Shown here in pieces: positions 48,213 to 62,421 of a stretch of DNA of 64,000 bases (the stretch's first letter is position 1; every line of letters begins with the position of its first letter). The position numbers and the translations under genes are program-made. Below the pieces are notes generated by a model. The model was not told where the DNA came from. It searched no databases and worked only from the letters and a program-made list of their open reading frames with translations. Source of the stretch: Acanthosoma haemorrhoidale (lineage: Eukaryota > Arthropoda > Insecta > Hemiptera > Acanthosomatidae); NCBI GenBank assembly GCA_930367205.1, contig OV884009.1:38201841-38265840 (forward strand), written 5' to 3'.

Positions 48213-50881
48213 TCTCTATCTATCTCTCTCTCGATATGTAATTAAGCTAAGGTAAAGCTAAATGAAAAAATACTGAATACAATTTTATTTTGTTTTACTG
48301 CTTGGCAGTGTAAAAACCATATTCTACTCTGGCACCGCACTGAATTTATCATTTTAAACAATAATAAAATATTCATTAATCACATCTCTCACTTATACTT
48401 TAATATCTTATAACAAACACTTGTCATATTTCAACTTTAAAATCTTCTTTTTACTAAAATTTTTTAACATTACAGAACATACTTTCGTTTACTTTAAAAA
48501 TATTTTAAACATATTTTTTATACTGTGAAATCTCTAATGTAAATAAACACATGCATTGTTAACTATACCACAAAATATAATAAAATGGCACATTTTCCAA
48601 ATCTATCTATTTTAATAGCGATAGATTTGGGCCCAAGTTGTTCTCTTATGACTCTACAAGGAAACATTTTGTAGAACCAATTAAACTATGTTTATAAAAA
48701 TAATATGCCATACATTAGCATTTGTCTTATGGCAAAAATATTACATAAATATTGCAACAAATATATACTAAACATTAAGTATTTACAAAAAAAAAGTAAA
48801 AAAAAGAATAAACATTTAAAATTTATGAATAATTCTTGTATCATGTTATTCAAGATAGATCTTGATGATAATAAAAGTGTCACAGTTATATTACAATTAC
48901 AACATTAACTGTTCACAATGTAAAAACTAGTGGACTTACAATTGTACATTTTCCGAATTTATTAATCAAAGCTTAGAGAACAATTTCCTTGCTAATTGAT
49001 TAAATGACCTTAACATTAGTATTGAGCAAATTATAATGATATAAATTAAAATGGTTTTTACAATTATTTAATATTTTCTATTTTAAGCCAAGAAAAGATT
49101 TTTTTTTAATTTTAATTGTTTATTAGTAATGAATTATAAATGACATATGCATGAAACCAAGCACCAGCAGAATGAAACAATCATACTTCACAAAGAATTT
49201 TGAATGAAAAGATTGTTATTCTATTTGATTCTTTGAGAGAAGGAATATATATGTACAAAGGGATGGATATCTCAACTATATTTGATATAAGTGAAATATA
49301 CACATGGATGGTCTAGTTTGAACATTTTTTTTTACTGTTAATGCAATATTATAAACATAGAAGCTTTAAAAAATAAATTTAACCTAATGTACTACTCTAT
49401 ATACTATATTGGAAGACATATTCCTCCATAATAATTAATTTTAAATAAATTAGGCAAGACTTAGTTTTCATATTTTTACATAGTGATTTTTTCTACATTA
49501 TTTCAGACTATTGTGTTGTGTAAAAATATACAGTGACCTCTTAAATAATTTCTTTGTACGTATTCTAACAAATATAATAATAACAATAAATTTAGTAAAC
49601 AATTAAAATCTAAAAAAAAAAATAAAAATTAAAGCATGCCTTCTTTCACAATTATCAAAAAATAAGAAGGAATTTCCGTAACAAAACAAACAATAAAACA
49701 TATTTTCAGGTACTCTGTAAAAGGTTTTGACATGCTTTTGAGCTTTTATTAGTATTATTGTGGCAAGAATTGATTCATATCACCTAAATATTTGAGCGAT
49801 AATCATATTCAATTATATAAACATGACCTACAACTAAATATTTTGATTAAGTTGGAACCATACATACAATGGATTCATTTCTTTTATGGCAAGTTGTTAA
49901 ATACATCACCAGAATTGAGATCACTTTTTATCTTATAATATAAAATGGACATTAAACTTCATTTATGAGTGAAGTTTATATTCTTTAAGATTAATATATT
50001 TTTTCAATTTTAGAGCTTGCCTTGTAAACCAAACTGACACTACGTTTCTTAAAGAGTAAATAAAAAAGAAAGTAAAAGCACTTATATTAATTGTCATGAT
50101 TTCCGAACATTTTAATGCAAATACAAATTTATAAGATGAAAGGTGTCCTTTTTTTTTTTTTTTTTTTTTTTTCTAACTAAATATTTTTTTTGCTAACAAT
50201 ATATTGATGGTAGCCATATATATTTTTATTCTATAAATTATATAGTCTTTTAAATCATTTAACAATTTAAAGATAGATATATTTAAGTCTCAAATAAATT
50301 ATGTTTAAAGAAGCTAAAAATCATTTTTATAATTTATGAAATTGTTAAATGTATTGACAATCAAATTTCACAAAAAATAATTTTAAAAGGAATGAATAAC
50401 TTATACTGCAAAAATGCTATTAACTACTATCAAAGCCTTTTAATCACAATTGTTGGTCCAGAAAAATGATCCTATATCATTACAACTAACATTGTAATTT
50501 AGAGAGCATTTTGTTATGTATTTCATATTTTTTCCTTTGAGCTTCTTACTAATCGTATTGACTAACATAGAACCCACTCATATTCTACGCTATAAAAATT
50601 CAATCATGTGCCAAGACTGAATGTCTTTTTTATTGAACATACCAGTGTTCTAATATAAATCAACAAGATAAAAAATGAAACATTACAAATTCAATTAACA
50701 ACATTTAAAATATATACCATTATTATATAATAAAATAACATTTCTTTAAAAGAAATAAACCCCTTAATTATTAAATGTGTGCAAAACAAAATATTTATAA
50801 ATTTAATAATATACTTGATAATATGAGGATCCACCTAAATTGAGAAAGACACTGATAACTTTTTATTTCCACCTGAGTAAA
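47800..50881 (-). other. Probable grh 3' UTR and downstream sequence
   Basis: Very AT-rich sequence following the grh stop codon in transcript direction. Several AATAAA words occur on the minus strand (for example 50862-50867), so the true 3' end cannot be fixed by reading. No competing gene is seen. A 23-base T run lies at about 50150-50172. Confidence 0.35.
48124..48232 (+). repeat. (CT)n microsatellite, about 109 bp
   Basis: Nearly pure CT dinucleotide repeat with a few TATC interruptions at its right end. On the grh strand it reads (GA)n. It lies 2.7 kb beyond the grh stop codon. Confidence 0.95.
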
Positions 50882-53800
50882 TTAATGCTCTGGCAATTCA
50901 ACTAAGATTATATCTAATAAATCTTCACTTTCTTCAGAATGTCGAACCTCAAGCAAAAATAAATCCTCATTACAGTAATAGGTTAACATTTCTTCATCAA
51001 TTTTCGCCAAAATTCTGAAAAAATAAAGTTTTTAATTATTATTTTTGAATCCGAATGATAATTAATTTTTGGTTCATTAGTAATTTCTGTTTTGAATTGA
51101 AGGTTAAGACATAATTATCTATTTTAAACATGCCCTTTTTGAAGATAGTTAATTAGCATATTCTACATACAAATAATTATTTATTAATTTAAAGAAAAGC
51201 AAATATTTTTTGATAGGTTAATAAACCATCAATAAAACTAGTTGCAATAGTTAGTGCAAAGCATATTCTGAGCAATGACAGTTCAAATGAAGAAATTTTC
51301 AAAATTAAACAAATCTATTTATTTATTCATTTTTTTAAAAACTAAAGTTACAATAAATCAAAATTTTTAGAACCAAGAAGATTGTAAGAAAGGAAACGCC
51401 AAAAGGGAGGAGTAAAATATAAAACGAACTTACCCTTTTCTGTTTTTTCTATATAAGTTACTAATGCTCGAAGCAGAAATTTTGTACTTATTCTCAATCT
51501 GCAAAATAAGGAAAACAAAATTAATATTTCCTTCTACTGATATCGGGAATTTCTTCCTATATGATTGCAAAATTAAACCGATAAAAACAGTAGTAAAATC
51601 GGTTTATTACTGTGTTATTAAAAAAAAAATTTATTCGTTGCAATATCCGGCTTTAATAGATAACTTTCACTTATAGTTTTCAGAAAAAAGTCTTACCCAT
51701 GCTCATTTATGTTAGTTTACCCTTGTCATGCACTTTTCTTAAGCCATAAGCAACGGTTAAACTTACCAACTTAACTTGAAGCTTTCTATTCTTCAAAATA
51801 AATTTTATGTTAGTCCTTGCACCATAATAAAGCCCTCATCAAAATCTACCAATCATTATTTCCCTCCTGATTTTGTTTTTATTATTTATGTACAAAAAAT
51901 ATTAAGCTATTTTCAAAATGTTATTCATAATGCTTCCCCTTCCCTTCATTCACAAAATCCAAGATGGCATTTTAATCTATTCTAAAAAAAAGTTTGATAA
52001 ATAATTCTTAGAGTACAATCTGGAGCAATTGTGTTGAGTTATTTTTGTATGTTTTTTATAAGTTCTAATTTTTCAATTGTAAATGGGTTAAATCAAATAG
52101 AAAATAGTATTTTTAAAAGGGTTCATTGAATATTAAAAATATGGATTTTTTCATTTTTTACTGGAAATGTTATTCTTCTGCATTTGTTCTAGACAAAAAA
52201 AATTAGATATGTGAATTTTTGAAAAACAGATATGGAGGGAAATATTTTCTTATATTTTAAATGTTGGTTGGAGAATATTTCATCATCTTATATTTATAGC
52301 CATAACCTAATAAGAAAATATAATGTGAGTGAGTATAAGAATGGTACTACATAACATACATAAGTTTTTATATTATAGTATATTTATGTTCAAATACACC
52401 CCTCATACACTTATACTTAAATTTAGAGTTTATATGATGTATATAAAGCAATGAAATGGCAGTTTCATGGCTTTGTGAGAAAACGGTAATATATTGTTAA
52501 TAAAATACTTCCATTAAACTTTTTTTGTTATTATTTAGGAATTTAAAATATCATTAGTCATATCCCATAAACTCATTCCACCAATTTTTTAACCTTTCTT
52601 AATTATTTTTATAAAAATGATTGTTTGAATAATATTTTGAAAAAAAAATATATAATCTTAATTTCACAAAAGTGTTTTTAATAAATAATGAATTATTTTA
52701 ATGAGAAAAGTAATTATGAATTAAAAAAAAAAAACATTATAATTTTGACTAAAAACTATAAAAGCTATTGACTAGATTTTCTGAGATCAAACTATGTTTT
52801 TCCATTTCAGAAAATACACTGACCATAAGAATCTAGTAATGTAAGGAAAAGTGAATTTGAAAGCTGCTAAGCTCATTTTTGAATGTAGGAATTATTCATT
52901 CTCCAATGCCTACCTACAAATAAGGAAAAAAAATATAAACAGTTCCTTATCACATCACCGAATAATTTAGTGTATGTAACAAATATTACATTTTATTTCA
53001 AGTATGTTTAATTATTTAATGATCCTCACTATTTTCCTTATTGTTTTTGTGTAGTATTAATTACAACATTCTATATTTAAAAAAAATACTAGATAACATG
53101 TTAATTACTATGTATGATATCTGAGTTCACTCAGCATCGTGAATGGAATCAAATAGCAAATTAAATAGGAATACAGAATAATGGAGACCTTAAGTGAATC
53201 TAAATACTACTTCTGTTGGAATTATTTTTCAAGATTATATCTCTGAATAAATATATCTTAGTCAGTTCATCCACAATTGTCTGAGGATTATAAATTATAA
53301 TAATAATTTATACAGCAAAATTTAAATAAAAATTGTAAAGGGAAAATATTGTTTATATACATTGTGTTTAATTAATAATTTAAAGTAAATAATGATTATC
53401 AAAAGAGAAATTTTATTTAACTGTTGTACTAAATACTCCATATTATTTTCAATACTTTATATTAATCTTCAATAAAAATTGGGGGAAAATAATATATAAT
53501 CAAAGTTTTAAAAATTCAGTAAAGTTTAATTTCTTCATTAATTTTGACTTTCATTTGATTTTAGTCTACATAAGTTTTCATGAATGAATATGAAAAAGTG
53601 GACTAATAATCACATTTATAAATTTAATTAAGTAAAACTCACAGCATTGAGAAGTCCGGCAGTTGTAGGTGGCACAACATGAAGTGGTGTATAAACATCC
53701 TCTGACTCCTGTCTCACATACAACATCACTCTTTCTGTTAGTGGGGGTATTACTTTTGCTCTTTTCACTGGTGGACTTGAAAATACAGTTCCATCTGTTG

Positions 53801-56800
53801 TTAACCCATCTTCTTTCTTGTCACTTAAATAAAATGAGTTGAAAATAAATATGAGAAGTGCTTTACAAACATGAATTTTGTACATAAAATAAATATAAAT
53901 TTATGTATATCATAATTTTTGTTTTATTATTTTCAATTTACAAAAAATATGAATAGTTAGTTATTTTCACTAAAATGCAGCAATAAAATACAAAAACTTG
54001 TGCAAGTCCTGTGAAAAATCCATCCTTTCAATGGCACCCCAATTTCTGTTGTGTTGATATTAGGAAAGTTAAAATAAATTAAGAAGAAGGAGATTTGATG
54101 GGAAGGTTGCTGAAGGCGACCAGGCAACTAGACCAAAGGTCCTTTTTGATATAAGAAATGAAGGTTAAACCAATAAATCATTAAAAATATTATTTTTGAC
54201 TTACTTAATTGCTTCTGGGGGGAAATGGTTGTGAAACTTGAGAGTTTGAGTTGGCACTGGCCCCGGTTTTCCAGATACTGAATGAAGTAAGAAAGGAGAA
54301 CTATGCTTCATTGAACCAGCTTCTCCATTAGACAAACTATAATAATAAAGTACATTTTGTTAGATTAAAAAAAAATTAAAATTGAAGAACTAACCAAAAA
54401 TAAAATAATATTTATTATACACACTGTAGAAATAGAATCATAAAATTTACTGAAGTATAGTTTTAAAAGATTTATAAATATGTCATGTATTTGGTAAATA
54501 CTTGATGTATTTTGAAGACGGGTTCAAAATATTTTTAAATAATGTTTCTAGATAAAGTATATATATATATAATTTATAATGGGAATGGATAAACGTTATA
54601 CTGACAAGAAAATGTATTGTGAAGGAATTTTAAAATACTTACTGTTAAATAAATAAAATTCTCTTAATCATATTGTTAGGGTGTACTAAACGACCGATTT
54701 TTAATTAAATTATGGTGAAATGTGTGTCATTACAGTGTATGATTAACATGTTAAACTGTGTTTTTGAAATATTTATTCAATTAACATATCAACTTATGTT
54801 GTAAAAAATAAGGCAATCACATGATTTAGATAAATAAAGAATGCATTTTGAAATGGAAATATAATTTAGAAGTCAAGTAGCAAACATCTAAAAATCATGA
54901 CTACCAAAGAAAAGAACATTTAAACATTCCGAACAATCACCAGACAAATTTACTATTTGAAAACATTTACATTATGTATATATCACACAAAATAATTACT
55001 GTACTTGAGTTGACTGCTTGGAAAGGAATCTTTCTCATTTGGTGAATAAATCAGTACAGCATGTAGGTGTGTAAACAAGTCATATGAAAATAATTATCAA
55101 TTTCAAGTACAGTGACAACAGAAATTGGTTGTCAAGTTCAAGCAAAACATTAGTGCAAGTAAAAACGTTTTGGTATCACATTAAATCTGACCATTTTTTG
55201 TCATACAACCAGAATGGCTTAACTACAAAATGTTGGATGGTTTTTAAAATCTTTGTTATATTTTTCTCTTCTCTTCCTCTATTACTGGAAATTAGGTGTA
55301 ACTAGGGCACATCTTACATCTGTGGCTCCTTAACCTTTCCAAGTATTCCCTGTATGTCATCCCACTTAACGTCTTTTTCCTTCCAGTTTTGCCTCCAACA
55401 ATTTTGTCTTCTATATCCTGGGTATTCAGGGCACTGGTCCAAACTACGTATGTTGGCATTGCTCACCACGAGATTAAGCCAAGCTCATCTCTAATGTCTT
55501 TATTCTGAATGAAATTTCTCTTCGTCTTTCCTAGAATTCATCATTAAAAAATCATCTCTGGAACAGTGATTCTAGATAAAAGCTCACCCAAGGATGTTCA
55601 GTGCTCTGTTGCACACAATCGTACAGGTGTTAAGAAACATAATTTTGTATAACACCAGTATGACATTCCTAATAACGTCTGTTTTGTCTACAATTATAAT
55701 GATATTTAAATCAAATGGAAATTTCCTTATCAATAAAATCATCTCTACTTGCCTCTTTATTTTTACCAACCAACTTCACCTTGCTCTTTGCGTATTTATC
55801 TTTGTGCTCTTTCAAGTCAGTTATTTTCTTCATTTGGTTAAAACTTTCTGTAGGTTTTCCTTTTAGTGTGTCATCCCCAAATATAAATAGATGTGCCAAA
55901 AATAAACAGCGTTTCTTGTATATTCTTAATATCTGGTAATAGTTTTTTCTTGCATATTCAAAGAATTTCATTTGGAAGAGTGTTAGGCTATCCTTAATAA
56001 GAGTTAAAAAATCTATTACAAATCATTAACTTCTACAAGCTCCTAAATTACTGGAAAGTAGTTAGTTTGTTAGCAATAATTTAATTTAATTTAGTTAGGT
56101 ATACATATGTACTAGTGTGGATTTCAAGAGAATGATTTATGAAAATCAGTACAAACATTGATTTATCTTCCTTGAAATCTGTATAGAATGAAAATAAATA
56201 AATACATAGTTCAAAGGTTGGTTTTATACCACTATACCACTGAAACTACTCAAAAGGTAGATGCCCTTCCTGGGGGTGAGTATAGGTGTAAAACCCCAAT
56301 AGAAACAAAAGTGCTAAAATGAAGATTACAATCGGCACAAAAAATAATTATACTCTAAATAACTGAAACTCTTTGTAATGATTCAAACACTTAATAGATT
56401 AACAAATCAGGCAATTTTTTTTTTTTTAATAAAGTTACAATAGTGGTATCCATACAACTGAGGACTCTACACAGGACTTGAACACCAACCCTCTGGCTTC
56501 TTATTTAGTTAATTTTATTTATCTAAGTAAATATTGTAACTAATTTAAATTTCAAGCCTTCTACTGTCAGTAATCAGTAATGCAACTTTATAAAACAGCC
56601 AAAAAATATCATTACTTTTGTAAAAAGAAAATAAGAGTTGTCACCTCTTTTAATTCTCTTAAAGGGTATTCATGTATTGTGATATATCCTTGGAGATTCA
56701 TTAAAACATTAAATTGTTTTAAAAAGTTGAGGAGTTATGTATTAAAGAAAAGTAAGTTAGACAAGTAAAATGCAATTACCTTGATGTGTCAGTTTCGTGT

Positions 56801-58696
56801 CCATAGAATCCTTGAAGTTCCATTGATGTCAACTGAAAGATTAAAACAATAGTAAATTTAAAATGTTCAAATTGGATATAAAATAGTTTAATCATTGCCC
56901 CTTATTAATTCCTTTATTAACTATATTATTATATTATATTATTAACCACTATGTTATGAAGGCAGCCTAAACTCATATTACAAAATAACATAAAAATGCA
57001 AACATTTTAATATGTCTGTTAAAATAAGGACACACCTTATCAATATCCTCAGCCGGTGTGAACAATACTGGTGGCTTTGCGAGATCTGCCATGTTGTAGA
57101 ATTCAGATCTTTCACAAGCTGGATGATATAATTCTTCAATCTTTTTCCTCCCTGTTGCAGCCATTTTTCGTTTTGCTGCTCTCCTCTCTTCATCTCTTGT
57201 TTTTCTCTCAGCTCCCTGTAATAAGTACAGGAACAAATGGTAATAAATAGTGATAATATAAATAGACATTACTCTGAATAAAGTAAATAACTTATTTATT
57301 TTACCTTATCACAAAAAACTTTGATTTGACAATATCCTCTGTGTATAACAGGTCCATCTCTTGGGTCTTCATATGTATCTATTTGGATGTGTAGTGGAAG
57401 ACCCTAAATAAATTTAAGTATATTATAAAAACTGAATGGTTGCAAAATATTACAACTTTGACAGTAAATGTATAAATAGATAGAAAATTCAATTACACAA
57501 AGAAATTCTATTTTGAATTATCCATAAATAGATGATAAGATACTGTTTAAGTTCATCGCACTCCTACTTCCATTTTTAAGGAAACAAAAATATTCTATCC
57601 GGTAAACTGATTGGTATTGGAGGATACTACTATTTTTATAAGGAAAAATACTGCAATTTGATGTATTTTAACTCAAGCATTAAGTCCTATTATTCTTTAT
57701 GAAACTACATACTCCTTGACTAGTTTATAAAGGAAAATTTGTTTATTGCATGAGTCAGGTAACACAGTCTAAAAAAAATATCACAAACACACAGGAATTC
57801 TTGAAGCAGTGAAAATTCACACATTGAAACTTTACTGTTGTAACTAACTATACTGAGTCATATGTCATTAGGGATGTTAAAGAAATATCTTAGCAAAGTA
57901 ATGACAATAACTATGATCCATCAAATTCTTTAATATTTAAAAAGAAAATGGCTAATAAATATTATTTGGTACTCACCTTGACTCCTTTCTGGCTACTAAA
58001 GTCGGTACTTAAGCATTGAACAGCTATATTTAACTGAAAAAAAAAGTTTATAGGCTATTTAAGTTGTATTCAAATCTGGTTAATGTATACTTGATGATTA
58101 TTTTTTATGCGGAGATAATTAAGTATATTCGAGTAAACAAAATTCATAGTAGAAAATATCTAGATTAAACAAAATAAAATTCTATATAAATATTCTGTAA
58201 CTTAATAAATGTTACAGGTATATGCTATTCATATAGGAGAAAAAAATATTAAATTTGATATCATGACTTTATTTTATTGGTCTCTATAGCTCCAAAACAT
58301 CACAAATATTCGTGACAGGAGTATATTAAATAATATTTTTTACTCAATTGGTTAAAAAAAAATGTTCACATCCTCTCAAGAGATTCACTATTTATCTAGA
58401 AAACATTGCCAATCTAATGGAGTATATAAACATTAAGTAATCTCTATGCATGTTAAAATTGTATGTATCTAATTGTGTAATAATGCAAGAATTAATTACT
58501 ACCTAATGGAAAAAGAATTTTAAAGGCATTTATACTAATATTTTTTACCTTGGCTGAACTTTCTAAAGGATTCCAATAAACTGCAATGGCATTATGAGCA
58601 ACTTCTTCAATGCAACCAACAAATCCAACGCTATTCTTAGTATCTGGAATGTAATAGTCAAAGTTGAAATGAAAGATGAAATATTCACTATACCTC

Positions 58697-58744
<48 letters not shown>

Positions 58745-58892
58745 TAATCGTATGTTTGCCTCAGACCCTTATAGCAACAAAATAATACTAGAAAGCAATA
58801 GAAAATGATAATTTAAAACATGGAATAGTGACCATACAGTATATCAAGAAATAAAGATATAAAATTGGTTGAGTTACTTACCGGGGATATTC

Positions 58893-58926
<34 letters not shown>

Positions 58927-61900
58927 CTTGCGAATTTCATACCTCCTCGGAAAAATCTGGAAATATTCATCTACCCGGACTATAAGTTAAGGGTTAGGCT
59001 TATATTATCTTATGTTGCTGAATTTTCGAACTATGCTACCAGTGCCCAAAAGCATTACTTGCTGAACCCTGTCAAGTATTTTCTTTGGGAAATCTAGTAT
59101 CCGGATAGATTCCATTGTGCCTTACAGGACCAAACCATTGCGGGAAATGATGATTGGAAAAATCCTGTAACTCTCCACTCTATACATCTGCCTTAATTCT
59201 TCTGCTAACTCCTGGTATTTTTGCTTCTTTTCAGCCACTAGCTTTAGCAAATTTTCATCCACAGGCACTTGCTAAGAGTTATAAAAGTGATATAAACTGT
59301 GTTGATGCTCTCAACCAATAAGAACAATCACTGTTGGGAAGGACAAACAAATATATTCCTCACAGTAGCAACAAATAAATAAATTTTTTGTTAGCAATAA
59401 ATAAAATAAAAATTTTATTTCTAGTTGAAAAAATATCATCGCAGTGAATAGCTGATAAAGGTTTCTGGTTTATAATGGGAAAGACAGCCGGTATCGGTTG
59501 TAGCTCCTACTTCTCTGGTTTGGTATACAATTGATAAACAGTAGGTATGTAACCTAAACATAGTGTTACATAATTAACCTACATGTAGTGTTGGTCACCT
59601 GCTTATTAGTCCTCACAAATAAATACCAGTAATGTAATTGTGTGGCACTGAAAAATCTCCTGTGTCTCCTGTAATATCTTTGGATGGTGAGCAGTTATTT
59701 TTGAGGATGAAGGGGGGTGCGCTGACAAGTAAATCTGCGAACAAAGCAGCGATGCAATCTGTTCCACAATGCAAGGACTACTTGCCTGCCCTCCACATCG
59801 TGTGCTGACTAGCCCCCAAACTGGTCATGTGATCCATGGTGGTCAATATGGCTGAATGAAAAAATCTCAATTGTTGTTTACAATTGTCTATGTTATGATA
59901 AAAAATAAATAAATAATGTGCTGCTACATACTCCTATTTCAATAATCTGAGCCAGTTTTCTTTCCTCACCTAGCAATAAGATGTCTGTCCTATTATTTAA
60001 AACCGTGAGGTCAGTACTCATAGGATGATCCTAGTAAATAGTGATGTTATTTAAATAGACAATTGGTGCTGAAAGGTATGGATAGTAGGGAGTTCGGTTG
60101 CTTAACAAGTCCATCTTTGTTGCTGTTACTTGATGAACATTTGCAGCATTATTATGTCTTTGCAGATACTCCCTCCCAGCTAGGACCTGACAGCCCTATA
60201 ATTATTATTTTTGTTTTAGATCCTGATTACACCCTTCAGTTTTCAATTTGGATAAGATATCTTTACATTATCGAAATTTCATTTCTAAAGAGTTGTTGAC
60301 ACTTTCAAGTGACCCACTATGCACAAAGAAAATCAATCAATGCAATACTATAATTAAATGGCTGGAATTTTATTGTTAAAGATTATTATTTAACTATAAA
60401 ATTAATAATAAAAAATATTCCTGTTTATTTTTGTCATCACGATTATACTATTTATTAAATTTCATACACAAAGTCAGGAATATATTTCATTTTGTGTATT
60501 AATGACCATCATTTTACTTCTTTGGGTTATATTTCATTCGTGTTTTGCTGTAAAACTTTTGTCTCGGTGAGACACACTTGTATGAAAATAGTTTGCTCAA
60601 ACAGTCAAGAAACGTCCTGAAGAATCCACTTCTCGCTATTCAATAAAGGACTGATTTTGTTTTATTAACTGTACTTAAGTATAAGCATTTTTACTTTTTC
60701 AAAATTTTGTAGCAAATTACGACAGTTCAAATATTTTTATTTCAAGTCAAAGAATTATTTAATAAATATCCATTAAAAGGACAAATAGTGAACCACTTTC
60801 AGCCTTGAATTAATATATTTTAAATATATAGTTTAAATAATATACTACTACTACATTATTAATTTTAACAATAGAACATTGAATTTTTTACATGTAAAGT
60901 TGTAGAGGGCAATGACCTCTTACCACCTCAACCTACGCCATCGCTCGCCATAACCCATAATTATTACCTGTTCGAGCACTGATGGCATCGATTATGTAAG
61001 TAGTTTGCTTCAAGATGGGATTTTTTTTTATTTTTAAATAAACGGCGATGAACTTTTCTTGAAAAATAAGTTACTAATAAAATTTTAAATGTGTGTTTTT
61101 CTTGCTCTTGCGTACGCCGTTCATACAAAAAATAAATATTAATAATGTCTTTAAATTATTGCTGTTTTAAGTGGAAGGCGGAATGATCAACAGACAAATT
61201 GTGATACACTGTTCGACCACCACACTCGTATGGTTAGGTTAGGCTTTGTGCTCATTTCGTTCTTCTATATAAAGTAATTGAACGCCCCCTTCAGTTTCCT
61301 TAGTGCTGGGATGGGTTTTTGAACAGAATTTATAAAATTTCCCGAGTCTGCTGGGTAGGATTTAAGTCCGGGCAGTTTGCTTGAAGTGTGAGGATATTAA
61401 TTGATACATTTCCAAGTACTCCAGGAACTCTATGCACAGGGCGGTAGTGGAAGACTGGAAATTAACTCCTTTGTATACTCTTGCAGGATGTGATATCCCC
61501 CAAAGATGGAATCCAACTCCGTATGGATGTCCAAAGCTAAACATGAGCTAAGCATTAATGGCCCTTTATAGAAAGTATCCTGGACTGCAATATTGTACTC
61601 TATATCCTGATTCTTTAGTCGTCTCAGCACTTGAAGGCAGTAGTCCGGGAAAATTAAGGCAATCCTGGGTTCTTGAAGATTGGATGGTTTTACATCTGCC
61701 TAACTAACTAGTGTGTTCAGATCTTCTGAGGACCACACTTACTCTTTCTTCAAACTGTCCTTAGTTGAACGGGTCCGTTTTTCGTTGGAGTCTACACGGT
61801 TTAGAGAAATCAGAGGTTCAAACTTCATAAAATTTTAACATAAATTATATCCAGTTTGAACTTTTAATTTCCTAAGGTTTAAACAAAAATGATAATGATA

Positions 61901-62421
61901 AAAACTAATTCATTTTAACTTATGGGATATAATATGATTCAGTTTACTCTAAAGTATTTAAGTACTGTGAAACGTTCAAATTTTCTTTGCATAGGAACTC
62001 AGATATACGTCTGCACGTGTACTTAACGTATTTTCAAAATGTATTGGGGCATTTTTTTTTTATAGCGTGTTGGCTCACAAGGTATCATACAATGACAAAG
62101 ATACCACTCATATCGGCACTTAAATATTTTAGAATGCTTAGATGATTTTGACTCGTCTAACTGCTCGAGTCCTAATGACTATATACCATGATTTTTTTTC
62201 TTAGTTTGGTAAATATAACATAAAATAATTAAACCATTTTATTCATCTGTTAATAAAGAATTACGACTGTTGTGTATATGTATGTTGGAAAAGAATTGAA
62301 TTATATTACCTGCATCAAGAATTCTTTGTTTAACGCTGTGCTGCCGTCCGTGCCAAAATTGCCAAGCTTTAATCTCGTCTTCTGGGCTTTTCTCTTCTCT
62401 AAACATGAGCATCACCACGCT
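50882..62421 (-). CDS. grh: Grainyhead transcription factor, C-terminal ten exons (5' part outside window)
   Basis: Exons from right to left: 62310-62421, 58549-58643, 57977-58033, 57305-57403, 57036-57215, 56780-56832, 54205-54336, 53643-53823, 51434-51498, 50882-51014. All have GT-AG borders and phases chain to 368 codons plus TAA (50882-50884). The protein follows Grainyhead: [108 protein letters not shown] (all CP2 DNA-binding domain), [14 protein letters not shown], a variable linker, then [20 protein letters not shown] and [17 protein letters not shown] to [13 protein letters not shown] (dimerisation domain). Such proteins bind AACCGGTT-type sites and control epidermal barrier, wound and tracheal genes. 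Exons for the first half of the CP2 domain and the activation domain must lie right of the window. No coding defect seen. Confidence 0.96.
51015..53642. other. grh introns around the 65-bp exon, no other gene seen
   Basis: Two AT-rich introns (51015-51433 and 51499-53642) with no recognised coding or repeat structure beyond short homopolymers. Short ORFs at 51464-51676 and 51776-51985 have no motif; the first overlaps the grh exon in antisense. Confidence 0.55.
55290..55970 (-). other. Possible LINE-derived stretch in grh intron
   Basis: On the minus strand one piece reads [20 protein letters not shown] (about 55370-55440), reminiscent of the basic C-terminal tail of some LINE proteins. An 86-codon frame at 55711-55971 is Lys-rich ([20 protein letters not shown]). 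The stretch is less AT-rich than nearby intron. The match is weak. Confidence 0.25.
56440..56510 (-). repeat. Possible degenerate SINE-like sequence
   Basis: On the minus strand GTTCAAGTCC (complement of 56475-56484) resembles a B box and is followed by TGTGTAGAG. The A box is not clear. It may be a fourth, older member of the family seen at 38.9 and 44.1 kb. Confidence 0.3.
58698..58740 (+). repeat. (AAT)n microsatellite next to grh exon
   Basis: About 14 AAT units, 55 bases from the 58549-58643 exon, within the upstream intron. It is the complement of the ATT run at 58894-58925. Confidence 0.95.
58894..58925 (+). repeat. (ATT)n microsatellite, inverted partner of the AAT run
   Basis: About 10 ATT units, 153 bases from the AAT run. 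In the grh pre-mRNA the two could pair as a long hairpin stem. Confidence 0.95.
58980..59290 (-). pseudogene. LINE reverse transcriptase C-terminal relic in grh intron
   Basis: On the minus strand a frame reads [20 protein letters not shown] (59180-59245) and then [12 protein letters not shown], with [16 protein letters not shown] further on. This matches the tail of LINE polyproteins of the form 'EKxxKYxxLxxEIxRMWxxxxVxVxPVVIGATGxxxxxL'. One stop and sequence drift are visible. Adjacent 59300-60060 may be more of the same element but is not readable. Confidence 0.65.
59300..62309. other. grh intron, mixed repeat-like sequence
   Basis: Long intron upstream of the 58549-58643 exon. The 61280-61820 part is GC-richer and holds two overlapping minus frames (61430-61630 includes [20 protein letters not shown]) that look like old coding sequence of unknown family. 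The 60900-61020 patch is also GC-richer. I see no host exon. Confidence 0.4.

Noticed and set aside
48124..48232. CRISPR-like array
   Set aside because: A simple dinucleotide repeat without spacers; no CRISPR structure occurs anywhere in the window.
42500..50880. A fourth host gene between tamo and grh
   Set aside because: Only mobile-element relics and low-complexity sequence were readable; no series of spliced conserved exons was seen on either strand.
55594..55971. Overlapping ORFs on both strands
   Set aside because: The plus-strand frames are Phe/Leu/Ile-rich and chance-like. The minus frame is at best a weak LINE remnant.
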